Shown: one piece after another, positions 8,462 to 16,724 of the stretch | Layout of the letters: each line of letters opens with the position of its first letter | Position numbering within the stretch: the stretch's first letter is position 1 | Assembly: GCF_029952445.1 (NCBI RefSeq) | Contig: NZ_JAQPPK010000007.1 | Coordinates: forward strand, 118,227-182,226 | DNA: 64,000 nucleotides | DNA from: Paenarthrobacter nitroguajacolicus | Lineage (GTDB): Bacteria; Actinomycetota; Actinomycetes; Actinomycetales; Micrococcaceae | Reading direction: 5' to 3' | The notes under the pieces: model-generated | Seen by the model: the letters and a program-made list of their open reading frames with translations, nothing else | Database searches by the model: none | What the model was told of the DNA's origin: nothing | Made by a program: the position numbers and the translations under genes

Positions 8462-9118
8462 GTGAACGCCCTCGCACAAGTTCCCCCGGACTTTCTCTTC
8501 GCCTTGGGAACGCTACGAAAAGCACAATGCCGCAGCGAATTGCGGCTTGACGAAATCCCCGCCCCCGCACGTTTGGCCCCCTATGCAGTGGCCCTTGGCG
8601 CCGAAGTCTTCAGCCCCACCGCTGCCACCCGCCAGGTCCCCGTCCATGGGCCCGCAGCCAAGGCCTTTGCCAAGAGCCAAAGCAGCAGTCCATCCAGCGA
8701 GGAAGAGGACGAACTGGCCACCGGCCGATTCATCCTCCTTTACGACCCCGAGGGATCGGCGGTGTGGGAAGGCGAGTTCAGGATCGTCACCTACATCCGG
8801 GCCCAAATGGACGCCGAAATGGGCAATGACTCAATGCTCGGATCGGTAGCCTGGACATGGCTCGTCGAAGCCCTCGAACACCGCTCGGCCCCGTACCGGG
8901 CCGCAGGTGGGACGGCTACGAGGATTCTCTCCGAAAGCTTCGGCACGTTGGCCGAGCGGCCCGACACCATCGACATAGAGCTTCGCGCTTCCTGGACACC
9001 TGCCAGCTCCAACGTCCAATCCCATCTGGAAGCCTGGTCAGACATGGTGTGCACTTTCGCCGGCCTGCCTCCCCTGCCCCCTGGGGTTACCGGCTTGCCC
9101 AACAGGAGGCTCAATTGA
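8462..9118 (+). CDS. DUF3000 domain-containing protein
   Basis: 218 residues from a GTG start. The protein matches the actinobacterial DUF3000 family, for example PPDFLFALGTLRKAQCRSEL at the N-terminus, SVAWTWLVEALEHRSAPY in the middle and AWSDMVCTFAGLPPLPPGV near the C-terminus. A low-complexity serine/glutamate stretch (about residues 75-85) interrupts the domain. No catalytic motif is visible. In other actinobacteria DUF3000 genes sit next to the RNase D/HRDC gene, as here, which suggests a linked but unknown role. Confidence 0.88.
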   Translation: MNALAQVPPDFLFALGTLRKAQCRSELRLDEIPAPARLAPYAVALGAEVFSPTAATRQVPVHGPAAKAFAKSQSSSPSSEEEDELATGRFILLYDPEGSAVWEGEFRIVTYIRAQMDAEMGNDSMLGSVAWTWLVEALEHRSAPYRAAGGTATRILSESFGTLAERPDTIDIELRASWTPASSNVQSHLEAWSDMVCTFAGLPPLPPGVTGLPNRRLN

Positions 9119-9198
9119 ACAACAAACAGGCGATGGCAACAGCACCCCGGAATGCAAAAACGCCCCGTTGCGGTACGAATCGGTAAGCTTAAGCCACC

Positions 9199-10560
9199 AT
9201 GACCCCTGAAAACCTGGAAAACACCACAGCCGGCGATCCGGTTGCTGATCCCACCACCCATATCAAGGTTGACGGCTTTGACAGCCACGTCCCTGAAGTG
9301 ATTGATCTCGATACCCCACGCGAAGGGGTACCCCTTGTAATCGACACTCCGGCCGGACTTGAACGATGCGCAGCCGCCATCGCCGCCGGTACAGGACCCG
9401 CAGGAGTCGACGCAGAGCGCGCTTCAGGATTCCGCTACGGCCAGCGGGCTTTCCTGGTGCAGATCCGACGCGAAGGCGCCGGAACCTGGCTGATCGACCC
9501 CGAACCGTTCGACAACCTGGACATCGTCAACGACGCCCTCCGCGGCGTCGAATGGATCCTGCACGCCGCGACGCAGGATTTGCCGTGCCTCTCGGAGCTC
9601 GGCATGTGGCCTGACAAACTCTTCGACACCGAACTGGCCGCCAGGCTGGCCGGGCTCCCCCGCGTCGGCCTCGCCGCCGTCATTGAGCAGCTGCTTGGTT
9701 TCGGCCTCGCCAAGGAACATTCCGCCGCCGACTGGTCAACGCGTCCGCTGCCCGAACCCTGGCTGCGCTACGCAGCACTCGACGTCGAGGTACTTGCCGA
9801 GCTGCGCGAGGAACTCATTGAGTTGCTGGAAGCGGACGGCAAGTTGGAGTACGCCGAACAGGAATTTGCCGGCATCCTCGCCGCCGGCATTCCGGCCCCC
9901 AGGGTCGACCCGTGGCGCAAGACCTCCGGCCTCCACCAGATCCGCGACCGCCGCCAGTTGGCTGCCGTTCGGGAACTGTGGCAGGAACGGGATCAGCTGG
10001 CACGCAAACGCGACGTCGCGCCGGGCCGGCTCATTCCCGATTCAGCCCTCGTGGCGGCCGCCAAGGCCATGCCAACCACCGTCCCGCAGCTTCTTGCCAC
10101 CAAGGGATTCCACGGAAGGTCCGCCCAGCGCGAAGCTCCCCGCTGGCTGCGCTGCATCACGACCGCCAGGACCATGACGGACCTGCCGCCCCTGCACCTG
10201 CCCACAAACGCCCCACCACCTCCCCGGGTATGGGCGGACCGGGACCCGGAGGCTGCTGCGCGCCTGGCCACGGCACGGCCTGCCCTTCAGGCCAAGGCGG
10301 ACGAACTCAACCTCCCCGTAGAGAATCTCCTCACCCCGGACTACCTGCGCCGGGTTGCCTGGCGGCCGCCGACGGAGGTTTCGCTGGACTCCGTTTCGGC
10401 AGAACTTCGGGCACTCGGCGCCAGGGAATGGCAGATCTGGCTTGCCGCGCCGATACTGACCGAGGCCTGCCTGAACCCCAATCCGCTGCCGGCCAAGGAA
10501 TCCAAAGACTCCAAGGCCTCCAAGCCCAGCGAAGGACAGCCATCCAAGGACTCTGACTGA
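9199..10560 (+). CDS. rnd: Ribonuclease D-like 3'-5' exonuclease with HRDC domain
   Basis: 453 residues. The exonuclease domain (about 45-235) shows the DEDDy set: Asp71 and Glu73 in GVDAERASGF, the Asp of HAATQDLPCL, and Tyr/Asp of RYAALDVEVL. An HRDC domain follows (about 250-330, WRKTSGLHQIRDRRQLAAVRE). The C-terminus ends in a Lys/Ser-rich tail (KDSKASKPSEGQPSKDSD). It trims 3' ends of structured RNAs using two metal ions. The gene is the start of the block that also holds dxs in other actinobacteria; here the fad operon is inserted after it. Confidence 0.93.
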   Translation: MTPENLENTTAGDPVADPTTHIKVDGFDSHVPEVIDLDTPREGVPLVIDTPAGLERCAAAIAAGTGPAGVDAERASGFRYGQRAFLVQIRREGAGTWLIDPEPFDNLDIVNDALRGVEWILHAATQDLPCLSELGMWPDKLFDTELAARLAGLPRVGLAAVIEQLLGFGLAKEHSAADWSTRPLPEPWLRYAALDVEVLAELREELIELLEADGKLEYAEQEFAGILAAGIPAPRVDPWRKTSGLHQIRDRRQLAAVRELWQERDQLARKRDVAPGRLIPDSALVAAAKAMPTTVPQLLATKGFHGRSAQREAPRWLRCITTARTMTDLPPLHLPTNAPPPPRVWADRDPEAAARLATARPALQAKADELNLPVENLLTPDYLRRVAWRPPTEVSLDSVSAELRALGAREWQIWLAAPILTEACLNPNPLPAKESKDSKASKPSEGQPSKDSD

Positions 10561-10573
10561 GCCCGCTTTTACG

Positions 10574-10616
10574 AAGGCCCGCCGCCCGAACACGCGTTCG
10601 TGGTGGTGGGCCTTTT
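10574..10616 (+). terminator. Intrinsic terminator after rnd
   Basis: AAGGCCCGCCGCC (10574-10586) pairs with GGTGGTGGGCCTT (10602-10614) with two G-U pairs, followed by TT and a short pyrimidine run. It lies 13 bases after the rnd stop. Confidence 0.7.
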
Positions 10617-10664
10617 GCGTGCCGTTTCCCGAACACGCAGGAAAGCCATGGCCTTGCACGCTAA

Positions 10665-10680
10665 GTTACCCACGAGTAAC
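10665..10680. promoter_or_regulatory. Palindromic operator candidate for the fadA-fadB operon
   Basis: GTTACCCACGAGTAAC is a 16-bp inverted repeat (arms GTTAC/GTAAC with further near-symmetry inside) placed 70-85 bases before the thiolase start. TetR-type fatty-acid regulators in actinobacteria commonly bind such TTAC...GTAA palindromes. No regulator gene is adjacent, so a distant factor would be needed. Confidence 0.5.
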
Positions 10681-10749
10681 ATTGCAGTAATGCCAACCGC
10701 ACGCCCGCCCCGCGGGACACGGTGCCATGTCTCAACGAGGAGTTAATAC

Positions 10750-12030
10750 ATGAGTCCATCACGCAGTGCCCAACGGATCGTTCGTGACGTCGTCTTCGTG
10801 GACGGCGTCCGCACACCCTTCGGCAAAGCAGGCGAAAAAGGCATTTACGCGGGAACCCGCGCCGATGACCTCGTAGTGAAATGCATCCGCGAACTCATGA
10901 GGCGCAATCCCTCCCTTCCCGCGGACCGGGTGGACGAGGTGGCCATTGCCGCTACAACGCAGACCGGCGACCAGGGCCTCACCATCGGCCGCACAGCGGC
11001 ACTCCTGGCCGGCCTCCCCCGCTCCGTACCCGGGTTCGCCATCGACCGCATGTGCGCCGGTGCCATGACGGCAGTAACGACGACGGCGAGCGGCATCGGC
11101 TTTGGTGCTTACGACGTCGTCATCGCCGGCGGCGTGGAACACATGGGCAACCACCCCATGGGCGCAGGGGCCGACCCCAACCCCCGCTTCATGTCCGAGC
11201 GCCTGGTGGATCCTGCCGCCCTGAACATGGGCAACACCGCCGAGAACCTGCATGACCGGTTCCCCGCGATCACCAAGGACCGCACGGACGCCTATGCAGC
11301 CGCTTCCCAGGCCAAGCTGGCCGCGGCCTACACCCACGAGCAGATCCAGCGCGACCTCGTGCCGGTCGCCACCATGAAGCCGGGCCAGGGATGGGCCCTC
11401 CACACCACGGACGAGCCCCCACGTCCGGGCACCACCCTGGAGGACCTGGCCGAACTGCGCACTCCGTTCCGCGCACACGGCCGCGTCACCGCTGGCAACG
11501 CTGCCGGGTTGAATGACGGCGCCACCGCTGCCGTCCTGGCCTCGGCGGAGGCGGCAGAAGAACTTGGGCTGTCCGTCAAAATGCGCCTCGTGTCATACGC
11601 ATTCGCCGGCGTCGAGCCCGAAGTCATGGGCATCGGCCCAGTCCCGGCCACCGAGAAAGCCCTGAAGAACGCCGGGCTCGGCATCGAGGACATTGGACTG
11701 TTCGAAATCAACGAGGCCTTCGCCGTCCAGGTACTTAGCTTCCTGGACCATTTCGGGATTGCCGACGACGATCCCCGGGTCAACCGCTACGGCGGGGCGA
11801 TCGCCGTCGGACATCCCCTCGCTTCCTCCGGCGTCAGGCTGATGAACCAGCTCGCGCGGCAGTTCGAGGAAGACCCGTCCGTCCGCTACGGCATCACCAC
11901 CATGTGCATCGGCCTGGGAATGGGCGCAACAGTCATCTGGGAAAACCCCCACCACGCAGACTACGCTTCCTCCCTCTCTGAGCCGGCCACCAACGCCACT
12001 ACCGCCCCCACCGAAGGAGCCGCAGCATGA
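10750..12030 (+). CDS. fadA: Acetyl-CoA acyltransferase (thiolase), beta-oxidation
   Basis: 426 residues. Thiolase signatures are complete: nucleophilic Cys102 in DRMCAGAMTAVT, NEAFAVQ, GGAIAVGHPLASSG with the catalytic His, and TMCIGLGMGATVIW with the second Cys. The enzyme cleaves 3-ketoacyl-CoA with CoA in the last step of beta-oxidation. A C-terminal extension rich in Ala/Thr follows the fold. AGGAG precedes the ATG. The stop overlaps the fadB start in ATGA, so the two subunits are made together, as in the trifunctional complex. Confidence 0.94.
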   Translation: MSPSRSAQRIVRDVVFVDGVRTPFGKAGEKGIYAGTRADDLVVKCIRELMRRNPSLPADRVDEVAIAATTQTGDQGLTIGRTAALLAGLPRSVPGFAIDRMCAGAMTAVTTTASGIGFGAYDVVIAGGVEHMGNHPMGAGADPNPRFMSERLVDPAALNMGNTAENLHDRFPAITKDRTDAYAAASQAKLAAAYTHEQIQRDLVPVATMKPGQGWALHTTDEPPRPGTTLEDLAELRTPFRAHGRVTAGNAAGLNDGATAAVLASAEAAEELGLSVKMRLVSYAFAGVEPEVMGIGPVPATEKALKNAGLGIEDIGLFEINEAFAVQVLSFLDHFGIADDDPRVNRYGGAIAVGHPLASSGVRLMNQLARQFEEDPSVRYGITTMCIGLGMGATVIWENPHHADYASSLSEPATNATTAPTEGAAA

Positions 12031-14171
12031 GCGCCGCAGAATTCCAGAAGCTCGCCGCACTGTTTCCCGATGAAGTCATCACGCACTCCTACGTCCAGGA
12101 CATCCAGCTTCCCGGCGGCGTGGGTACCTTTGCCCTGATCACCCTGGACAACGGCCTGGACCACTCCAAGCCCACCACGCTTGGCCCCAACACGCTCGTG
12201 GAACTCGGCGGCGTCCTGGAGAACCTGAAGGACCGGGCTTCGCGTGGGGAAATCGTGGGTGTCGGAGTCACGGGCAAGCCGTATTTCCTCGTTGCGGGGG
12301 CCGACCTTTCCGCGGTGAAGAGCCTCAAGGAACGTGAGCACGGGCTTTGGATGGCCCAACTCGGCCACGCTGTCTACAGCACCCTGGCGGACCTCGGGGT
12401 ACCCAGCTTCGCTTTCATCAACGGCCTTGCGCTTGGCGGCGGCCTGGAGATCGCCCTCCAGTCCACCTACAGGACCGTCTCCACGGGAGCCGGCGCCCTG
12501 GCGCTCCCTGAAGCCTTCATCGGCCTGGTCCCTGGCTGGGGCGGCGTCTACATCCTCCCCCGCTTGATCGGCCCGGAGAACGCGGTCAAGGTGATGATCG
12601 AGAACCCGCTCAGCAACAACCGGACACTCACCGGCCCGCAAGCGTACGAACTCGGAGTGGCCGATGCCATCTTCGAACCCGCAGACTTCGTGGAACAATC
12701 CCTGGCCTGGGCTGCACGGGTCATTGCAGGCGATGCCACCCCGGAGCGCAGGAACGCCGTTGACGCTGCAGATGACGCGGTGGCCACCCGCTGGGCAGCT
12801 GCCGTGGAGGCTGGCCGGGCCTTCGTTGAGGCAAAGACGTCCAACGCCTCGCCGGCGCCCGCCAAGGTGCTGGACGTCATGGAAGCCAACCGGACCATGA
12901 CGCAGGCGAAGTCGGCAGAACTCGAATGCGAAACCCTTGCCGGTCTCATGCAGACCGACGAATTCCGATCCACTGTGTACGCCTTCCTGGATCTCGTGCA
13001 GAAGCGTTCCAAGCGCCCGGCCGGTGCGCCGGACCGCAAGCTGGCACGCCCGGTGACCAAGATAGGCGTAGTCGGCGCCGGGCTCATGGCCAGCCAGTTG
13101 GCACTGCTGTTCGCACGGCAGCTCAAGGTGCCCGTGGTCATGACGGACATCGACCAGGAACGCGTGGACAAGGGAGTGTCCTATGTCCACGCCGAAGTGG
13201 ACAAGATGCTGGCGAAGAAACGGATCAAGCCCGACGCCGCCAACAGGACCAAAGCCCTGGTCACCGGTTCTGTGTCCAAGGCAGCGTTTGCAGACGCTGA
13301 TTTCGTGATCGAGGCTGTCTTCGAAGAGCTTCACATCAAGAAGCAGGTCTTCGCCGAGGTGGAGGAAATCGTCTCCCCCGAGTGCATTCTGGCCACCAAC
13401 ACCTCGTCGCTGTCCGTTACGGCAATGGCGGAGGACTTGAAGCACCCCGAACGCCTGGTGGGCTTCCACTTCTTCAACCCAGTGGCCGTTATGCCCCTCC
13501 TTGAGATCGTCAAGGCGCCCAAGACCGACGACGCCGTCCTGGCCACCGCGTTCGAACTCGCCAAGGGCCTCAAGAAGACGGCGGTACTGGTCAAGGATGC
13601 GGCTGCCTTCGTGGTGAACCGCATCCTCCTGCGCCTCATGGGAGAGGTCATCGCAGCGTTCGACGAAGGAACTCCGGCGGAGGTTGCCGATACCGCTTTG
13701 CGTCCCATGGGCCTGCCTATGTCCCCGTTCACGCTCAGCGCGATGGTGGGCCTTCCGGTAGCCCAGCACGTTCGGGAGTCCTTGCACGCCGCATTCGGCG
13801 ACCGCTTCCCTGTATCGCAAAACCTGCAGAAGCTGATCGACAACGGAGTGAAATCCCTGTGGGTCCCCGGCCCTGATGGAAAATCCGTCATCCCCGCCGA
13901 AACGCTCGCCATCATGTCCTTCGGGAACACACCCTCAACGGGTGGGGAAGTCCTGCGACGCACACAGGATGCCCTGGCTGAGGAAATCGGGCTCATGCTC
14001 GAAGAAGGCGTCGTGGCGGGGCCGGAGGACATCGATCTTTGCGTCATCATGGGCGCTGGGTGGCCGATGTTCCTGGGCGGTATCACGCCCTACCTTGACC
14101 GCGTGGGTGCCTCCGAACGGGTCAATGGCAAGCGGTTCCTGGCACCGGGCGTAGCCTCCGCACCAGCCTAG
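12027..14171 (+). CDS. fadB: Multifunctional enoyl-CoA hydratase / 3-hydroxyacyl-CoA dehydrogenase
   Basis: 714 residues. Residues about 20-200 are a crotonase domain with the oxyanion glycines in NGLALGGGLEIALQS and the acidic PEAFIGLVPGWGG block. From about 345 an NAD-binding 3-hydroxyacyl-CoA dehydrogenase domain begins (KIGVVGAGLMASQLALLFA), with NTSSLSV and HFFNPVAVMPLLEIV further on. Two C-terminal dehydrogenase domains follow. It hydrates enoyl-CoA and oxidises the 3-hydroxyacyl-CoA, passing 3-ketoacyl-CoA to FadA. It overlaps fadA by 4 bases and ends before a very strong hairpin. Confidence 0.95.
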   Translation: MSAAEFQKLAALFPDEVITHSYVQDIQLPGGVGTFALITLDNGLDHSKPTTLGPNTLVELGGVLENLKDRASRGEIVGVGVTGKPYFLVAGADLSAVKSLKEREHGLWMAQLGHAVYSTLADLGVPSFAFINGLALGGGLEIALQSTYRTVSTGAGALALPEAFIGLVPGWGGVYILPRLIGPENAVKVMIENPLSNNRTLTGPQAYELGVADAIFEPADFVEQSLAWAARVIAGDATPERRNAVDAADDAVATRWAAAVEAGRAFVEAKTSNASPAPAKVLDVMEANRTMTQAKSAELECETLAGLMQTDEFRSTVYAFLDLVQKRSKRPAGAPDRKLARPVTKIGVVGAGLMASQLALLFARQLKVPVVMTDIDQERVDKGVSYVHAEVDKMLAKKRIKPDAANRTKALVTGSVSKAAFADADFVIEAVFEELHIKKQVFAEVEEIVSPECILATNTSSLSVTAMAEDLKHPERLVGFHFFNPVAVMPLLEIVKAPKTDDAVLATAFELAKGLKKTAVLVKDAAAFVVNRILLRLMGEVIAAFDEGTPAEVADTALRPMGLPMSPFTLSAMVGLPVAQHVRESLHAAFGDRFPVSQNLQKLIDNGVKSLWVPGPDGKSVIPAETLAIMSFGNTPSTGGEVLRRTQDALAEEIGLMLEEGVVAGPEDIDLCVIMGAGWPMFLGGITPYLDRVGASERVNGKRFLAPGVASAPA

Positions 14172-14201
14172 ATCACACGCTCTCTCACATCCCGGCTGCC
14201 T

Positions 14202-14243
14202 AAACGGAACGCTCTCTCACTGACGTGAGAGAGCGTTCCGTTT
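14202..14243. terminator. Perfect 19-bp stem hairpin after fadB
   Basis: AAACGGAACGCTCTCTCAC (14202-14220) and its exact complement (14225-14243) flank the tetraloop TGAC. The motif ACGCTCTCTCAC also occurs as a direct copy at 14177-14188. It could terminate fadB and, read from the other strand, the convergent aldo/keto reductase gene. The extra half copy hints at a dispersed intergenic repeat. Confidence 0.75.
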
Positions 14244-14299
14244 CCAGGCCTGTCTTGTACGAGAGGGACGCATCAAAAGGGGCGGGGTATGAGCGGAAG

Positions 14300-15277
14300 C
14301 TAGAAAAGGGCCACCTTGGGCGACCTCGGGAAGATGTCGTCCAGCTCGTCACGGTCTTCCTGCGTAGGTACCCAGCAGACGGCTTCAGCGTTCTCGCGGA
14401 TCTGTTCCGGCCGGGTTGCACCGGCGATAACGCTGCTGACGCCAGGCTGTGCCGCCAACCACGAGAAAGCCAACTGCAGCTCGCTGATGCCGCGTTCCTT
14501 GGCGAACTGGCCAAATCGTCCCAGCTGCTCCCAGTCGGCATCGTGCACAAGGTTGGTCCGTGTGTGGCTCAGTCTGGAACCTTCCGGCGCCTTGCCCGCG
14601 GAATATTTACCCGTGAGCAGGCCATTGGCAAGGGGGAAGTAGGGCAGCATCCCCAAGGAGAAGGCCTGCGCAGCGGGAAGGACTTCGAGCTCTGCACGGC
14701 GGTCCAGCAGGTTGTAGTGGTTCTGGGTCGAGATGAAGCGGGCACCGCCGGACTGCCGTCCAACGTACTCGGCCTCAGCAATCTGCCAGCCCGCAAAGTT
14801 GGAATGCCCGATGTACCGGACCTTGCCACTGGAGACCAGGTCATCCAAAGCAGCCAGGGTCTCCTCGATCGGGGTCCTGGCATCCGGGGTGTGGAACTGA
14901 TAGAGGTCGATCCAGTCGGTGTCCAGACGGCGCAGGGATGCTTCGACGGCCTTCACGATGTACCGCCGTGAACCACGGGCATCAAAATCGTTGCCGTTCA
15001 CCCCGCGCATGTCCATGCCGAACTTGGTGCCGATCACGACGTCGTCCCGATGACCCTTCAGCGCTTTGCCGAGCATCGTTTCGCTGAGTCCAGGCTCGCG
15101 CCCGTAAACATCAGCGACGTCGAAAAAGGTCACCCCGGCCTCGACGGCTGCGCGAACAACCGCGTCAGTGCCTTCCTGCGACTCCGTGGGCGTGTTGGCA
15201 CGCCCCAGGTTGTTGCAGCCCAGCCCTACAGCTGAGACGGTCAGTCCGGAATGGCCAAGGCGTCGATATTCAGTCAT
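14300..15277 (-). CDS. Aldo/keto reductase
   Basis: 325 residues with the (beta/alpha)8 AKR layout: start MTEYRRLGHSGLTVSAVGLGCNNLG, catalytic Asp/Tyr in FFDVADVYGREPG, Lys in VIGTKFG and His in LYQFHTPD. The NADPH-binding end is SSVIAGATRPEQIRENAEA. The set fits the YajO/Gre3-like subgroup of general stress reductases. Physiological substrate unknown. Convergent with fadB; a single gene unit as far as can be seen. Confidence 0.92.
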   Translation of the reverse strand: MTEYRRLGHSGLTVSAVGLGCNNLGRANTPTESQEGTDAVVRAAVEAGVTFFDVADVYGREPGLSETMLGKALKGHRDDVVIGTKFGMDMRGVNGNDFDARGSRRYIVKAVEASLRRLDTDWIDLYQFHTPDARTPIEETLAALDDLVSSGKVRYIGHSNFAGWQIAEAEYVGRQSGGARFISTQNHYNLLDRRAELEVLPAAQAFSLGMLPYFPLANGLLTGKYSAGKAPEGSRLSHTRTNLVHDADWEQLGRFGQFAKERGISELQLAFSWLAAQPGVSSVIAGATRPEQIRENAEAVCWVPTQEDRDELDDIFPRSPKVALF

Positions 15278-15331
15278 GAAGTCAGCCTATCCCGCCCTTA
15301 CGGGAAGATAGTCACCCCGGGCAACAAAACA

Positions 15332-15556
15332 CTAGCCGCCAGCAGTGCCGTAGGAGATCCCCGATTCCTCCATGGCATCCTCAAGCTGGGCGATGGCAAC
15401 CGGCCCCATGCCGTGGAGCTTGGAGACCTGCCCCTCGCCGTACTCGGCCAGCTGCTCCAGTGTCTCTATGCCCTGGTGGGCCAGTGCGCGCTTGGCGGGC
15501 GCCGCCAGGCCCTTGGGCAGAGGCGTATGTCCGGGCCAGTTGCTCTTGGACGACAT
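15332..15556 (-). CDS. Small helix-hairpin-helix protein resembling the RNA polymerase alpha C-terminal domain
   Basis: 74 residues. After a short Ser/Pro-rich start (MSSKSNWPGHTPLPKGLAAP) the protein reads RALAHQGIETLEQLAEYGEGQVSKLHGMGPVAIAQLEDAM in total (15332-15556). The order of helices and the HGMGPVAI hairpin are like the DNA-binding alpha-CTD of RNA polymerase (RAL...GI.TL.EL.....L....G.G...I..L). It could bind DNA or a protein partner. It stands alone, 54 bases downstream of the divergent side of the aldo/keto reductase. Function unknown. Confidence 0.78.
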   Translation of the reverse strand: MSSKSNWPGHTPLPKGLAAPAKRALAHQGIETLEQLAEYGEGQVSKLHGMGPVAIAQLEDAMEESGISYGTAGG

Positions 15557-15597
15557 GGGGATTCTCCTTATGCAATGGAGCCAGTGCTGGGTGCTAC

Positions 15598-16158
15598 TTA
15601 GAGACTAAAGCCCATGCCTTGCTTCGGCGAGTGCTTCACTTTAAAGGCGGTCGGATCGCCATGGGGCGCGGCCGCCACGGTGAGCTTGGTGAAGTCAAGG
15701 TCTTCGCCGCGGACACAGATTTTGATGGCGTTGACGGCCTTATTGACGTCGGGGCAGAGGCAGAAGATGTTGAGGTGGCCGTTGCCGATTTCGGAGCGGT
15801 CCACGATGCCCAGGCCACGCCAGGCCAACTCGCCGGTGAGTGCAGCCTTGGCCTTTCTTTCAAGGTGGCGGTCGCGTTCGGTACCGTCTTTTGTCTTCAA
15901 CGCAATCTGCGCCACCACCCAGTACTGCGCGGACTCGGGGATCTCCGCGTAGCCGTCCTCCTCGCACTGGGCAGCGAAGGCGGTCATCAGTCCTTCAACG
16001 GCGGAGTCGTCTTCCACCCCGGTTTCGTTGGTCTTGCTTTGGTGGCCGACTACGCCGTGATTGACCACGAACTGCTGGTCTTCGTCGTCGTACCAGGCTT
16101 CCCGAAAGTGCAGGACACCCTCATCGTCGCTCTTGTACGTCCTGATGATGCCGGTCAT
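15598..16158 (-). CDS. Conserved hypothetical protein in the dxs operon
   Basis: 186 residues from the ATG at 16158, starting [20 protein letters not shown]. The ATG overlaps the DUF402 stop in ATGA, which decides the start over a longer frame to 16257. I do not recognise the family. Visible features are an acidic N-terminal half (WYDDEDQQFVVNHGVVGHQSK), HLERKAKAALTGELAWRGLG in the middle, and NGHLNIFCLCPDVNKAVNAI with two nearby cysteines. It looks like a soluble single-domain protein. Third gene of the coupled set dxs, DUF402, unknown. Confidence 0.78.
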   Translation of the reverse strand: MTGIIRTYKSDDEGVLHFREAWYDDEDQQFVVNHGVVGHQSKTNETGVEDDSAVEGLMTAFAAQCEEDGYAEIPESAQYWVVAQIALKTKDGTERDRHLERKAKAALTGELAWRGLGIVDRSEIGNGHLNIFCLCPDVNKAVNAIKICVRGEDLDFTKLTVAAAPHGDPTAFKVKHSPKQGMGFSL

Positions 16159-16724
16159 GCGCGTCCTTTCCTGAACCACTCGGCGCTGGGGTTGTTGGAC
16201 CCCATGACGTCGAACGGTGCGTCCATGGTGTCCACTGCTTCGAAAAGCGCTGCGCATTCGGCGCGCATGGCATCCACAGTTTCTTCCGGATAGCCCATGG
16301 CCAACCGGTGTTGCTCGAACTCATCCTCGTCATCAACAAACACCCCGTGCTTGGTGGAGCGGATGACGTCCAAATCCATATCGATCATGTGGAACTCAGT
16401 CACGCCCGGCTTGATCGGCCTCCAGGCGTGGGCGGTGGCCAGGTCCACGTAGATGCGGAAGTCGCCGGGGTAGCTGTCGTCGTAGAACGTCGCCACGAAC
16501 TCACCTGCCCGGGGAACCAGCAGCACCGCGTCCGACGCCGTGTAAAAAGCGGCGCCCGGACGGGAGCAGAACTCCCCCGCCCCTTGGAAGATCCACCAAC
16601 CGTGGATGTCTTCGCCAAGATAGCGGCCCGGAACCACCCAGTGGGCCGTGCCGTCCCATTTCCTGTTCCGCGCAACAACGAGGTCTCCGGGCAGCAGCGC
16701 GCCCGGTCCGCGATCGTTGCTCAC
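16155..16724 (-). CDS. DUF402 domain protein, likely nucleoside diphosphatase-like
   Basis: 189 residues from a GTG whose last bases overlap the dxs stop (GTGA). The DUF402 core spans about residues 70-150: [20 protein letters not shown], then [20 protein letters not shown] and [10 protein letters not shown]. The Asp/Glu cluster matches the metal site of Ntdp-type nucleoside tri/diphosphatases, and related domains also appear in RNase E/G-associated proteins. The start is preferred over a long upstream frame running inside dxs. Overlaps at both ends show translation coupled to dxs and to the following unknown gene. Confidence 0.84.
   Translation of the reverse strand: MSNDRGPGALLPGDLVVARNRKWDGTAHWVVPGRYLGEDIHGWWIFQGAGEFCSRPGAAFYTASDAVLLVPRAGEFVATFYDDSYPGDFRIYVDLATAHAWRPIKPGVTEFHMIDMDLDVIRSTKHGVFVDDEDEFEQHRLAMGYPEETVDAMRAECAALFEAVDTMDAPFDVMGSNNPSAEWFRKGRA

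Noticed and set aside
11961..13820. A 619-codon open frame on the minus strand opposite fadB
   Set aside because: Antisense shadow of the fadB gene; no recognisable protein features and no ribosome binding site.
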